Shown: positions 25,894-36,591, numbered from the stretch's first letter. The stretch: 64,000 nt of DNA from Jiangella endophytica (GCF_003427025.1 NZ_QVAI01000009.1:124001-188000); one strand, 5' to 3'. Translations and numbers: made by a program. Notes: generated by a model from the sequence alone, not told the origin.

Positions 25894-26610
25894 TCAGAGG
25901 CGTTCGGCGGGCAGGGCGGTCTCCTTGGCCGCGCCGCCGGACGCCTCGACCAGGTAGCCACCGGCGCCGTCGCGTTCGGTGTAGACGCCGGCCGGCTCCG
26001 TCCCGCGGTACAGCACGCCCGCGCCGTCGTCGGTGGCGAACGACGTGGGCACCTCGCCGCTCGCGACCATCCGGTGCAGCAGCGGGCGGCGCTGTTCCTC
26101 GGAGTCGTAGTGGACGCCGTTGCCGTACGGGAGCAGCGCCAGCCCGTCGGTGACGGCGCGCAACGTCGGCCCGAACGAGTCGGTCGGGCCGCCGACGTGC
26201 CAGCAGATCGACCCGGCCGACACCCCGGCCAGCACGACGCCGGCCTCCCAGGCCTCGCGCATGACGTCGTCGAGGCCGTGCAGCCGCCACATCGCCAGCA
26301 GCCCCGCGACCGAGCCGCCGCCGACCCACAGCACGTCCTGCGCCAGCACGTGCGCCCGGATGTCGTCGACGTTCGGCATCGGGAACAGGTTCAGGTGCGA
26401 CACGTCGACCGACCAGCCCGCGAACGCCGCGTACGTCCGCTGCACGTAGAACACGCTGTCGCCGGACGCCGTCGGCACGAAGCAGAGCTTGGGCCGGTCG
26501 GCGCCGGTCAGCCGCAGCGCGAGCCGCGTCAGCCCGGCCGGTCGGAGGTTCTCGCGCGCGTCGTAGGCGAAGCCGCCGCTGGTGGCGAGGATCGTGGGCG
26601 GGCGGGTCAT
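25894..26610 (-). CDS. pepE: Peptidase E (S51 family, alpha-aspartyl dipeptidase-like)
   Basis: The 238-residue protein has the S51 fold with the nucleophile Ser131 in AGVSAGSICW, preceded by VGGGSVAGLL and followed by the YGNGVHYDSEEQRRPLL region that carries the catalytic His. PepE cleaves Asp-X dipeptides in the cytoplasm. Length and motif order fit the family, although the Gly-rich variants also include cyanophycinase-like proteins. It starts at ATG 26610, 8 nt downstream of the DedA gene stop, so the two are probably cotranscribed. Confidence 0.87.
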   Translation of the reverse strand: MTRPPTILATSGGFAYDARENLRPAGLTRLALRLTGADRPKLCFVPTASGDSVFYVQRTYAAFAGWSVDVSHLNLFPMPNVDDIRAHVLAQDVLWVGGGSVAGLLAMWRLHGLDDVMREAWEAGVVLAGVSAGSICWHVGGPTDSFGPTLRAVTDGLALLPYGNGVHYDSEEQRRPLLHRMVASGEVPTSFATDDGAGVLYRGTEPAGVYTERDGAGGYLVEASGGAAKETALPAERL

Positions 26611-26618
26611 CGGGCCTC

Positions 26619-27125
26619 CTAGGGGACGAGCGCTCGGCGTGCCCGCCGCCGACGGTAGCCGATGATCGCCGCGGCGATCACCACGGCCGCGACCACCACC
26701 GCCGCGGCCGCCGGCGGCGCCGCCGAGGCCACCGTCGCCGCGCCCCAGACCACGCTCAGGCCGCCGACCGTCCAGATGACGGCCCACAGGGCCGACCCGA
26801 CCAGCATCGCGGCCAGGTAGCGGCCGAACGGCATGCGGGTGGCGCCGGCGACCGCGTTGACCGCCGTCTGTACGCCGATGGTCAGGAACGACAGCGTGAC
26901 GGCGACCGGGCCGTAGCGTCCGACGACCCGCTCGGCGCGATCCAGCCGGTCGCGGCCGAGGCGCTCGCCCCAGCGGGACCGCGCGATGCCCGTCCCCGCC
27001 GCCCGGCCCAGCCAGTACGTCGCCTGGGCCCGCGCGACGACGATGCCGAACATGACGGCGACTCCCAGCCAGAGCGGCAGTCCGAACGGGCTGTCCGGGG
27101 CTGCGAGCGGCGTGACCCCGTCCAT
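26619..27125 (-). CDS. DedA/VTT-domain membrane protein
   Basis: The 168-residue protein has four hydrophobic segments and the VTT/DedA core: RYGPVAVTLSFLTIGVQTAVNAVAGATRMPFGRYL followed by GSALWAVIWTVGG. The conserved Arg and Gly positions of the re-entrant loop are visible, but the protein is short for DedA (usually about 200). DedA proteins act in lipid-carrier recycling and membrane homeostasis. ATG 27125 is supported by TACGAT 7 nt upstream. The stretch upstream is a tandem-repeat region, not coding. Confidence 0.78.
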   Translation of the reverse strand: MDGVTPLAAPDSPFGLPLWLGVAVMFGIVVARAQATYWLGRAAGTGIARSRWGERLGRDRLDRAERVVGRYGPVAVTLSFLTIGVQTAVNAVAGATRMPFGRYLAAMLVGSALWAVIWTVGGLSVVWGAATVASAAPPAAAAVVVAAVVIAAAIIGYRRRRARRALVP

Positions 27126-27132
27126 GCCCGGC

Positions 27133-27138
27133 ATCGTA
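27133..27138 (-). promoter_or_regulatory. -10 box TACGAT of DedA-pepE, leaderless start
   Basis: On the minus strand TACGAT ends 7 nt before ATG 27125, matching the leaderless pattern. Confidence 0.45.
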
Positions 27139-27199
27139 GTCACCGCCCGGCCGAGTGCCCGCAGGACGCTCGGCACGCCGCGGACAGTGTCCCGAGCAA

Positions 27200-27553
27200 G
27201 CTGTGACACGGCCGGCGGTTTGGTGGCGCCGATCCGGTGGGGAGGGACGCCTGAGGGTGGTGTGACGGGATGTGTGACACGGCCGATGCGACATCCGGGC
27301 GTGGGGTTTGCCCGGGTTGGTGGCGCCGATCCTGTGAGAGGGGTGGCGCCGATCCTGTGAGAGGGGTGGCGCCGATCCGGTGCGGAGGGACGCCTGAGGG
27401 TGGTGTGACGGGATTTGTGACACGGCCGATGCGACATCCGGGCGTGAGGTTTGCCCGGGGTGGTGGCGCCGATCCGGTGCGGAGCGACGCCTGAGGGTGG
27501 TGTGACGGGATTTGTGACACGGCCGATGCGACATCCGGGCGTGAGGTTTGCAA
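27200..27553. repeat. Tandem repeat array, about 97-bp units
   Basis: Three long units begin with GGTGGCGCCGATCC at 27222, 27365 and 27462 and are nearly identical over about 95 bp. Two 23-bp copies of the first part (GGTGGCGCCGATCCTGTGAG) lie at about 27320 and 27343, and a partial unit end lies at 27200-27215. Each full unit contains TGTGACGGGAT and a small hairpin, CCGGGC-9 nt-GCCCGG, which is lost in the last copy next to the kinase gene. No coding signal was seen. Confidence 0.9.
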
Positions 27554-27563
27554 CGATGGGCCG

Positions 27564-29393
27564 ATGCTGGGTCTCGAGACTCCCGCGGGTTACACGATCA
27601 CCCGCCGCCTCGGTTCCGACGCGTCGGCCATGTACCTCGCTCGAGAGGACGCGACCGGTGCGTCCGTAACCCTGCGGTTCGTCGGTCAGGTGGGCCCCCA
27701 GGTGCGCGACCGGCTGCGGCTGGCCGCCCAGGCCCTGCGCGCCGTCGACCACCCGCACGTCATCCCGTTCCTCGACGTCGTCGATGGTCCGGGCGGCGTC
27801 GTCGTCGTGCTGGGCGCGGCCGAGGGCGGCAGCCTGGCCGGCATCATCGGTGCCCGGGGCGTGCTGCCGGCGGGCGAGGTCGTCACGGCCTGCGCTCCGG
27901 TCGCCGAAGGGCTGGCCGAGGTCCACCGCCGTGGCATCGTCCACGGCGACCTCACGCTCGACGATCTCGTGTTCAGCCTCGACGGCCGGCCCATGGTCGC
28001 CGGCGTCGGGCTGGTGCAGACCGGCGTGCCGCTGCGCGTCGGCCAGCGGGCCCGCCCGGTGCCGCCCGAGGTCCAGGCCGGCTCGCCACCCGGCCCTCCG
28101 GCCGACGTGTACGGGCTGGTCACGGCCGCGGTCGTCGCGCTGACGGGCTATCTGCCGTCGGCCCGGCTGTCGCTGCCCGCGGTCCCACCGGCCACGCAGG
28201 CGCTGCTGGCCAGCGCGCTCGACCCGGTCCCCAACCGGCGGCCGCCGGTCAGCAGCATCGGCAACGTCTTCTTCGCCGTGGCCGACCCCGCCCCCGTCGA
28301 GCTGGTCCTCGAGGAGAACCACGCGACCACCGGCACCATGCGGCCTGTGCTCGACGCCCCCGTCATGGGCGCCGACGACGACGTCGCGGCCTTCATGCGC
28401 CGCTCGACGGCCACCGGGCGCCGCGCGCGTCGCCGCTCCGAGTCGGCCGACGCGCCGGAGGTGCTCGCGTCCGGGGCTGTGGGCGGCATGGTGGCTCCCG
28501 CAGGCGCCGGTCCGACCACGGTGCCCGGCGGCGCCGGTGTGAGCCCCACGGCGCCGACCGGCCCCATCAGCACCCCGCGCCGCGGCCGGCGCGGGCGGAG
28601 CGAGGAACCGCCGCCGCCGTCCGGCCCGCGCGGCGGCATCGACGACGGCGTCAACGTCCCCGTCCCCGAAGGCGTCCTTCCCGACGACCGCCGCCCCGGC
28701 CGTCGTCCCGCCCCGGCGAAGTCCGCCGCCGCCCCGCCGGCGAAGGACTCCCGCCGCGGGGGTGGCCGCGGCGCACCGCCGCCCTCCTCGGACGATGTGG
28801 ACACCGGCGGCCCGAAACGCAAGGACCGTCTGTGGATCGTCAGCACGCTGGTGGCGCTGCTGGTGGTCGCCGGCGTGGCCATCGTCGGCTGGAGCGTCTT
28901 CGGCGACGACACCCCGACTGACGGCCCCGGCAGCGGCTCCAGCCCCGGCGCCGAGGTGTCCACCGATCTCTGTGGCGGGCCGCAACCCGCGCCCAGCGTC
29001 CCGCCGCCCACGGTCACCGACTGGACCCAGGAGGTGCAGCGCCTGTACACGCTGCGGGCGCAGGCGTTCGAGGAGGGCGACCCCGAGTTGCTCTGCCAGG
29101 TGCACTCGCCGACCAACCCCACCCTCACCGACGACGCCGAGACGCTGGAGGAGTACGCCGACGCCGACGTCCACACCGACGGGCTCGTCTTCGAGGTGGT
29201 CAACGCCGAGCTGGTGTCCCAGGAGGGCGGCCGCGCGAGGGTCACCATCACGCAGCGCACCCCGCCCTACACCCTCGTCAACGAGGACGGCAACGTCGAG
29301 CAGGAGATGGAAGGCTTCGAGGAGCAGACCTGGGAGGCCGACCTCGTCGCGGTCGCCAACCCCGACGGCACCAGCTCCTGGCGCTTCGGCTAG
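27564..29393 (+). CDS. Membrane-anchored pseudokinase (degenerate Ser/Thr kinase)
   Basis: The 609-residue protein begins with a kinase-like domain (about 1-240): glycine-loop relic RLGSDASAMYLA, HRRGIVHGDLTLDDLVFSLDG in place of HRDLKPxN, and no DFG. The beta-3 Lys is replaced (SVTLRF) and the DFG site reads AGVG, so catalysis is unlikely. Then follow a long Pro/Arg/Gly-rich linker, one membrane helix (about residues 425-445: LWIVSTLVALLVVAGVAIVGW) and an extracellular domain of about 140 residues with an EEGDPELLCQVHSPT segment. ATG 27564 lies 6 nt after AACGAT, a weak -10. A regulator of cell-envelope signalling or lipid flipping similar to other actinobacterial pseudokinases is possible, but this is inference. 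Confidence 0.78.
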   Translation: MLGLETPAGYTITRRLGSDASAMYLAREDATGASVTLRFVGQVGPQVRDRLRLAAQALRAVDHPHVIPFLDVVDGPGGVVVVLGAAEGGSLAGIIGARGVLPAGEVVTACAPVAEGLAEVHRRGIVHGDLTLDDLVFSLDGRPMVAGVGLVQTGVPLRVGQRARPVPPEVQAGSPPGPPADVYGLVTAAVVALTGYLPSARLSLPAVPPATQALLASALDPVPNRRPPVSSIGNVFFAVADPAPVELVLEENHATTGTMRPVLDAPVMGADDDVAAFMRRSTATGRRARRRSESADAPEVLASGAVGGMVAPAGAGPTTVPGGAGVSPTAPTGPISTPRRGRRGRSEEPPPPSGPRGGIDDGVNVPVPEGVLPDDRRPGRRPAPAKSAAAPPAKDSRRGGGRGAPPPSSDDVDTGGPKRKDRLWIVSTLVALLVVAGVAIVGWSVFGDDTPTDGPGSGSSPGAEVSTDLCGGPQPAPSVPPPTVTDWTQEVQRLYTLRAQAFEEGDPELLCQVHSPTNPTLTDDAETLEEYADADVHTDGLVFEVVNAELVSQEGGRARVTITQRTPPYTLVNEDGNVEQEMEGFEEQTWEADLVAVANPDGTSSWRFG

Positions 29394-29403
29394 CCGCTTT
29401 CGA

Positions 29404-29449
29404 CCGCTGGCGCGCACCATTGATGATCATGGAGGCGCGCCGCCAGCGG
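29404..29449 (+). terminator. Hairpin after the pseudokinase gene
   Basis: CCGCTGGCGCGC (29404-29415) pairs with 29434-29449 with a 3-nt bulge; the loop holds CCAT-TGATGATC-ATGG, which can add 4 pairs. It starts 11 nt after the kinase stop. The remaining sequence to 29610 is low-complexity CCAAC/GGCCA-rich DNA without a gene. Confidence 0.6.
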
Positions 29450-29610
29450 ACGGTGGGCTGAGCGGAGTCGGTCGCCAACCCCAGCGAAGTCGGCAGCGGC
29501 CAGCGGAGGGGTACCAACAGCGAGCAGGGGGCGGGCCAACGCGGCAGACCCAACCCCACGAGAGCCCGGCCAACCGAACGCGCCGGCCAGCTGAACACCC
29601 CGAAGACCCC

Positions 29611-30501
29611 TCAGAGAGCCGCCCTGATGATGGAACGCGCATCCGGCTGATCGAACTCGAAGCCCGCCTCGGTGAGCCGCGTCGGCACGATCCGCAGGCT
29701 GCCGAGCAGTTCCGACGACGCCTGGCCGAGGGCGATCTGCAGGGCGAATCCGGGCACCGGGAGCAGCCGCGGCCGGTGCAGTTCGGCGGCCAGCAGGCGG
29801 CTGAACTCACCGTTGGACACCGGCTCGGGCGCCGTGACGTTGTAGGGGCCGACGCACCCGTGCTGCTCGATCAGGAAGCGCAGCGCGCGGACGGCGTCGT
29901 GCAGGGAGACGGTGCTCCAGAACTGCTCGCCGCCGCCGAAGTGGCCGCCGAGGCCGAGTCGGAACAGCGGCAGCAGCGGCTTCAGCGCCCCGCCGCCCGG
30001 CCCGACCACGAGGCCGAAGCGCGGGTGGCAGACGGCGATGTCGGCGGCCCGGGCGGGGGCCGCGGCGTGCTCCCAGTCCTGGCACAGCCGGGCGAGGAAG
30101 CCGTCGCCCGGGCCGGACTCCTCGTCCAGGAGTTCGCGGCCGCGGTCGGGGCCGTAGAAGCCCATCGCCGACGCGCTGACGAAGACCCGCGGGCGTGTCG
30201 GCAGGCCGGTCAGCGCCGACGCGAGCACCGTCGTCGAGCGGATGCGGCTGTGGTGCAGTTGCTTCTTGAACCCGCGGGTCCAGCGGCGCGAGCCGACGTT
30301 GACGCCGCCCAGGTGTACGACGGCCTCGACGTCGGTGAGGCGGGGGAGTGGGACCACGCCCTGCTCGGGGTCCCACCGTGCCTCGTTGGCCGCGGCCGGA
30401 GCCCGCCGCACCAGCCGCACGACGTCGTGACCGGCGGACTCCAGCTCGGCGACCAGCGCCGATCCGACGAAACCGCTGGAGCCCGCAACAGCGACCCGCA
30501 T
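29611..30501 (-). CDS. TIGR01777-family NAD-dependent epimerase-like protein
   Basis: The 296-residue protein has the extended SDR fold: GSSGFVGSAL nucleotide motif at residues 8-17, AVVHLGGVNVGSRRW, and SASAMGFYG with the Tyr that aligns with the SDR active site, and a C-terminal DUF1731 region (EFSRLLAAELHRP). The reaction is unknown. It follows sucB by 5 nt on the same strand and belongs to the lpdA-sucB operon, an arrangement common in actinobacteria. Confidence 0.9.
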   Translation of the reverse strand: MRVAVAGSSGFVGSALVAELESAGHDVVRLVRRAPAAANEARWDPEQGVVPLPRLTDVEAVVHLGGVNVGSRRWTRGFKKQLHHSRIRSTTVLASALTGLPTRPRVFVSASAMGFYGPDRGRELLDEESGPGDGFLARLCQDWEHAAAPARAADIAVCHPRFGLVVGPGGGALKPLLPLFRLGLGGHFGGGEQFWSTVSLHDAVRALRFLIEQHGCVGPYNVTAPEPVSNGEFSRLLAAELHRPRLLPVPGFALQIALGQASSELLGSLRIVPTRLTEAGFEFDQPDARSIIRAAL

Positions 30502-30506
30502 GGGGG

Positions 30507-32300
30507 TCAGAGGCCCAGGTCGGCCTCGAACCGCCCGCCCTCGAGCCGCTTCTTCACCGTGGTCAGGAACCGCGCGGCGTCGGCGCCGTCGACCAGCCGG
30601 TGGTCGTAGCTGAGCGCGAAGTACACCATGTGCCGGACGGCGATGGTCTCGCCCAGGTTGGGGTCGTCGATGACCATCGGACGCTTGACGACGGCGCCGG
30701 TGCCGAGGATCGCGACCTGCGGCTGGAAGAAGATCGGCGTGTCGAACAGGGCGCCGCGGCTGCCGGTGTTGGTCAGCGTGAAGGTGCCGCCCGTGATCTC
30801 GTCGGGCGTCAGCTTGCCGGTGCGCGCCTTCTCGGCCACCTCGGCGATCTTGCGCGCCAGCCCGGCGATGTTGAGGTCGCCGGCGTCCTTCACGACCGGC
30901 ACCAGCAGGCCCTGCTCGGTGTCGACGGCGATGACGAGGTTCTCGCGGTCGTGGTAGGTGACCTCGCCCTTCTCGACGTCGATCGACGCGTTGATCTTGG
31001 GGTGCTGCTTGAGCGCCTCGACCGCGGCCTTCGCGAAGAACGGCAGGAACGACAGCTTCACGCCCTCGCGCTGGGCGAAGTCGGCCTTCCTGCGGTCGCG
31101 CAGCCGGGCCAGCGTGGTGATATCGATCTCGACGACGCTGGTGAGCTGTGCGGTCTCCTGCAGCGACTCGTGCACGCGCTTGGCGATGACCTTGCGCATG
31201 CGGGTCAGCTTCTCGGTGGTGCCCCGCAGCGGCGACGGCTCGATCGACTCGGGCGCCTCGGCCGGTGCGGCGGCGGGTGTCGCGACGGACGGTGCCGGCT
31301 GCGCGGCGGCGGCCTTGGCTGCCTCGGCCGCGGCGAGGACGTCCTGCTTGCGGACCCGACCACCGATGCCGGTGCCCTGGACGGTGCTGAGGTCGACGCC
31401 GTGCTGGGTGGCCAGCTTGCGGACCAGCGGGGTGACGTAGGTGGTGCCGTTGCCGGACGGTTCGGCGGCGGGCGCAGCGGCCGGGGCGGGCGCCGGCGGA
31501 GCCTGCGTGGCCGTGGCCTGCGCGGCGGGCGCCGCGGGGGCGGACGGAGCGGGAGCGGCCGGAGCCGGAGCAGGGGCGGCCGGAGCCGCGGGCGGGGCCT
31601 CCTGGACCGGCGCAGGAGCCGGGGCGGCCGGCGCGGGGGCCGACGGGGCGGCCCCGCCTGCCGTGCCGACCAGCGCGAGCACCGCGCCGACCTCGACGGT
31701 CTCGTCCTCGGCGACCTTGATCTCGAGCAGGGTGCCGGCGACCGGCGACGGGATCTCGGTGTCGACCTTGTCGGTGGAGATCTCGAGCAGCGGCTCGTCG
31801 ACGGCGACGGCGTCGCCCGGCTGCTTGAGCCAGCGGGTGACCGTGCCCTCGGTGACGCTCTCGCCCAGCGCCGGAAGCGTGACGGGCGTGCTCTCGCCGC
31901 CCGCGCCGTCGACCGACGCGGCAGCGGGAGCCGGCGCCTCCGCGGCGGCGGGAGCGGCCTCCTCGGCCGGAGCCTCCTCAGCGGCCTCAGCCGGAGCCGC
32001 CTCGGCCGGAGCGGCCTCGGCGGCCGCCTGGCCGCCGCCCGCGCCGTCGCCGCTGGACTCGCCCGCCTCGCCGATGACCGCCAGCTCGGCGCCCACCTCG
32101 ACGGTCTCGTCCTCGGCGACCTTGATCTCGAGCAGGGTGCCGCCGACCGGCGACGGGATCTCGGTGTCGACCTTGTCGGTGGAGATCTCGAGCAGCGGCT
32201 CGTCGACGGCGACCGTGTCACCCGGCTGCTTGAGCCAGCGGGTCACTGTGCCCTCGGTGACGCTCTCGCCGAGTGCGGGCAAGGTGACGGAGGTTGCCAT
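30507..32300 (-). CDS. sucB: 2-oxoglutarate dehydrogenase E2 (dihydrolipoyl succinyltransferase)
   Basis: The 597-residue enzyme has two lipoyl domains with modified lysines Lys43 and Lys178 in the repeated [14 protein letters not shown] motif. These are joined by Ala/Pro linkers to a peripheral-subunit-binding domain (about 288-325, [14 protein letters not shown]) and a catalytic acyltransferase domain ending in the [13 protein letters not shown] active-site motif. The two lipoyl domains fit actinobacterial E2, which can serve both pyruvate and oxoglutarate complexes. It lies 68 nt after lpdA, with GAGAGGA before ATG 32300. Lipoylation would depend on lipB/lipA in this window. Confidence 0.96.
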   Translation of the reverse strand: MATSVTLPALGESVTEGTVTRWLKQPGDTVAVDEPLLEISTDKVDTEIPSPVGGTLLEIKVAEDETVEVGAELAVIGEAGESSGDGAGGGQAAAEAAPAEAAPAEAAEEAPAEEAAPAAAEAPAPAAASVDGAGGESTPVTLPALGESVTEGTVTRWLKQPGDAVAVDEPLLEISTDKVDTEIPSPVAGTLLEIKVAEDETVEVGAVLALVGTAGGAAPSAPAPAAPAPAPVQEAPPAAPAAPAPAPAAPAPSAPAAPAAQATATQAPPAPAPAAAPAAEPSGNGTTYVTPLVRKLATQHGVDLSTVQGTGIGGRVRKQDVLAAAEAAKAAAAQPAPSVATPAAAPAEAPESIEPSPLRGTTEKLTRMRKVIAKRVHESLQETAQLTSVVEIDITTLARLRDRRKADFAQREGVKLSFLPFFAKAAVEALKQHPKINASIDVEKGEVTYHDRENLVIAVDTEQGLLVPVVKDAGDLNIAGLARKIAEVAEKARTGKLTPDEITGGTFTLTNTGSRGALFDTPIFFQPQVAILGTGAVVKRPMVIDDPNLGETIAVRHMVYFALSYDHRLVDGADAARFLTTVKKRLEGGRFEADLGL

Positions 32301-32368
32301 CGTCTGTCCTCTCGAGTCCTACGTACGGTCGTCGCTGGAAGGCCGAGGCAAGCTTATGCCCCGGCAGG

Positions 32369-33751
32369 TCAGCCGTGGACGTGCAACGGCTTGCCCGCCA
32401 GCGCGAGGTGCGCCTCGCCCAGCGCCTCGCTCTGGGTGGGGTGCGGGTGGATCAGCTGGGCGACCTCGTGCGGCAGCGCCTCCCAGTTGTAGATGAGCTG
32501 CGCCTCGGCGATCAGCTCGCCGACGCGGGCGCCGACCAGGTGCACGCCGATGACCGGGCCGTCCTTCTCGCGCACGAGCTTGGCGAAGCCCTGCGTCTTG
32601 AGGATCTGGCTCTTGCCGTTGCCGGCGAGGTTGTACTCGAACGTCTCGATCTTGTCGTCGCCCAGCCGCTCCTTGGCCTGCGCCTCGGTGAGGCCGACGG
32701 AGGCGACCTCGGGGTCGCAGTAGGTGACCTTGGGGATGCCGAGGTCGTCGACGGGGACGGGGGCGAGCCCGGCGATCTCCTCGGCGACGAAGATGCCGTG
32801 CGCGAAGCCGCGGTGGGCCAGCTGCAGGCCGGGGACGATGTCGCCGACGGCGTAGACGTTCGGCACGCCGGTGCGCAGCCGCTCGTCGGTGACGACGAAG
32901 CCGCGGTCGAGCGTGATGCCGTTCTCCTCGTAGCCCAGGCCCTCGGTGACGGGGCCACGCCCGACGGCGACCAGCAGCAGCTCGGCGTCGATGGTCTCGC
33001 CGTTCTCCAGCGACACGGTGACGCCGCCGTCGTGCTTCTCGACGCCGGCGAACCGCACGCCGGTCTTGAAGCCGATGCCGCGCTTGCGGAACGTCCGCTC
33101 GACCACCTTCGAGGCAGCCTCGTCCTCGGCCGGGACCAGCCGGGGCAGCGCCTCGACGATGGTGACGTCGGCGCCGAAGGAGCGCCACACGCTGGCGAAC
33201 TCGACGCCGATGACGCCGCCGCCCAGCACGACCGCCGACGAGGGTACGCGGTCCAGCGTCAGCGCCTCGTAGCTGCTGATGACCTGGGTGCCGTCGATGT
33301 CCAGCCCGGGCAGCGACCGGGACCGCGAGCCGGTGGCCAGGATGATGTTGCGGCCCTCGTAGCGGGTGCCGCCGACCTCGACGGCGTTGGGCGCGACCAG
33401 CCGGCCCTCGCCCTCGATGACCGTGACCTTGTTGGCCTTGAACAGGCCCTGCAGCCCCTTGTACAGCCGCCCGACGACGCCGTCCTTGTAGGTGTTCACG
33501 CCGGGCATGTCGATGCCCTCGAACGAGGTCTTCACGCCGAACTGCTCGCTCTCGCGGGAGTTGTCGGCGACCTCGGCGGCGTGCAGCAGCGCCTTGGTGG
33601 GGATGCAGCCGTAGTGCAGGCAGGTGCCGCCGAGTTTGTCCTTCTCGACCAGCGCGACGTTCATGCCCAGCTCGCTGGCGCGGAACGCCGCGGCGTAGCC
33701 GCCGCTCCCGCCGCCCAGGATGATGACGTCGAAACCGGCAGTGTCGGCCAC
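32369..33751 (-). CDS. lpdA: Dihydrolipoyl dehydrogenase (E3)
   Basis: The 460-residue flavoprotein reoxidises dihydrolipoamide. It shows the FAD motif ILGGGSGGYAAA, the redox pair Cys44/Cys49 in GGTCLHYGCIPTK, the NAD motif VVLGGGVIGVEFAS, and the C-terminal HPHPTQSEALGEA active-site His/Glu from the partner subunit. GTG 33751 is the start: GAGGAG lies 7 nt before it. It heads the operon lpdA-sucB-TIGR01777. Divergent from the small gene at 33917. Confidence 0.97.
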   Translation of the reverse strand: MADTAGFDVIILGGGSGGYAAAFRASELGMNVALVEKDKLGGTCLHYGCIPTKALLHAAEVADNSRESEQFGVKTSFEGIDMPGVNTYKDGVVGRLYKGLQGLFKANKVTVIEGEGRLVAPNAVEVGGTRYEGRNIILATGSRSRSLPGLDIDGTQVISSYEALTLDRVPSSAVVLGGGVIGVEFASVWRSFGADVTIVEALPRLVPAEDEAASKVVERTFRKRGIGFKTGVRFAGVEKHDGGVTVSLENGETIDAELLLVAVGRGPVTEGLGYEENGITLDRGFVVTDERLRTGVPNVYAVGDIVPGLQLAHRGFAHGIFVAEEIAGLAPVPVDDLGIPKVTYCDPEVASVGLTEAQAKERLGDDKIETFEYNLAGNGKSQILKTQGFAKLVREKDGPVIGVHLVGARVGELIAEAQLIYNWEALPHEVAQLIHPHPTQSEALGEAHLALAGKPLHVHG

Positions 33752-33916
33752 GGTGGTGCTCCTCGATGTCGTCGTTGTCCTCGCTACCGCGTCAACAGCA
33801 TCCTTCCATCCGCTGTTCCGACACCATTCACCGGACCGGGACGTTGCACTGTGAGCAGGTAGTGTCGCGATACGGTCCTGGTTCCCACCAGGCGAACGGA
33901 CTCGGAGGTCGAGACG

Positions 33917-34240
33917 ATGGGGTTGTTCCGGCGACGGCGGAAGAGCGCCGAAGGCAGCTTGGACCGCGCTGCCGACTCCGCCGACGTCAAACACCTCGAG
34001 GAGTTCGCCCGGAGCCGCCGCGGCGTCGAGGCGTTCGTCGAGCCGCCGACGACCATGACGGCCACCACCGTCGTCTTCGTCGCCCACGACGGCGAGTGGA
34101 CCCGCCGGCGGGTGCGCGACGCCGCCGCGGCGCACGGGCTGGCCCGCAAGCTCGGCATCCCGGCCTACGACGCGCAGGTGGTCGGCTACCCGCAGCGCAT
34201 GCGCGACTGGAATCGCAAGAACGGCGGCCGCGGCGCCTGA
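33917..34240 (+). CDS. Conserved hypothetical protein between lpdA and pepA
   Basis: The 107-residue soluble protein starts MGLFRRRRKSAEGS and ends with KLGIPAYDAQVVGYPQRMRDWNRK. GGAGG at 33904-33908 lies 8 nt before ATG 33917. Similar small proteins are found beside pepA and lpdA in actinobacteria, which supports a real gene. No domain with known function was recognised; the basic N-terminus may interact with membrane or nucleic acid. Confidence 0.8.
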   Translation: MGLFRRRRKSAEGSLDRAADSADVKHLEEFARSRRGVEAFVEPPTTMTATTVVFVAHDGEWTRRRVRDAAAAHGLARKLGIPAYDAQVVGYPQRMRDWNRKNGGRGA

Positions 34241-34270
34241 GCACCGGCGACCGCCGTCCTGGCGGAACCG

Positions 34271-35770
<1,500 letters not shown>

Positions 35771-35823
35771 GGTTCTCCTGACGTCGCTCGTTTCAGCCGA
35801 TTCCGCCCGATGCTACCGCCGGG

Positions 35824-36585
35824 TCACTCAGGCATCGCCGGATGCCCGGCGCGTGGCGCGAACACCCTCAGCGCCTCGGCGTCGGAGTGGACGGTGCGCG
35901 CGTACTCGTCGGCCCAGGCCCGAGCTTCGGGGTAAGCGCTCGCCGCGACGACGGCGTCGCCCAGCTCGTCCGGGTCGATCGCGGTGCGCCGCAGGGTGAC
36001 GACGCCGTCGCTCAGCAGTGCCCAGTGCGGCCCGGGCCGGCCGTACGGCATGCCGACGCTGCCCGGGTTCACGACCAGCCGGCGGTCGACGAGGCGCTGG
36101 AACGGCATGTGCGTGTGCCCGCAGACGACCGTGCGCACGTCGCCCGGCACGACGGACAGCACCTCGGCCCAGCGGGCGAGCGAGCTGTCGACGAGCACCA
36201 CCTCGTCGTCGTCGCGGGGCGTGCCGTGACAGAACAGGACCGGCCCGAACCCGTCGACGTCCAGCGTCACCGGATGCGGCAGGCCGTCGAGCAGCTCGAC
36301 GTGGTCCGGCCGCAGCTGCCGCCCGGCCCAGTCGGACACGTCGATGGCCGAGGTCGCTCCGCGCGCGACGGCGACCAGTTCGCGATCGGCGTTGCCGCGC
36401 ACCCAGACCACCCGCTCGCCCCGCGACACCAGCAGGTCGAGCGTCTCGACGGGTAGCGGGCCGGCCGCGATGTCGCCGGTCAGCACGATACGTTCGGCCG
36501 CTCGGACATCCGGCTCGGCCAGCACCGCCTCCAGCGCCGGCAGCACCCCATGGACGTCGGACAACACCGCGACGGAGGCGACCAT
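35824..36585 (-). CDS. Metallophosphoesterase (YfcE/MJ0936-type)
   Basis: The 253-residue protein has calcineurin-like motifs in order: SDVHGVLPALEAVL (metal Asp/His), LTGDIAAGPLPVETL, VRGNADRELV, CHGTPR and CGHTHMPFQR, then VNPGSVGMP. These bind two metal ions and hydrolyse phosphoesters; the substrate is unknown. ATG 36585 is chosen over longer starts because TACCCT lies 6 nt upstream. It is divergent from gcvT with only 31 nt between the start codons. Confidence 0.9.
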   Translation of the reverse strand: MVASVAVLSDVHGVLPALEAVLAEPDVRAAERIVLTGDIAAGPLPVETLDLLVSRGERVVWVRGNADRELVAVARGATSAIDVSDWAGRQLRPDHVELLDGLPHPVTLDVDGFGPVLFCHGTPRDDDEVVLVDSSLARWAEVLSVVPGDVRTVVCGHTHMPFQRLVDRRLVVNPGSVGMPYGRPGPHWALLSDGVVTLRRTAIDPDELGDAVVAASAYPEARAWADEYARTVHSDAEALRVFAPRAGHPAMPE

Positions 36586-36591
36586 CCCCCG

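Noticed and set aside
27200-27553. CRISPR array
   Set aside because: The units are about 97 bp and identical throughout, with no repeat-spacer alternation and no cas genes.
27126-29420. Minus-strand open frame extending the DedA gene upstream through the repeats and the pseudokinase
   Set aside because: The part beyond 27125 covers tandem repeats and the antisense of a real gene; the promoter at 27133-27138 limits the DedA gene to 27125.
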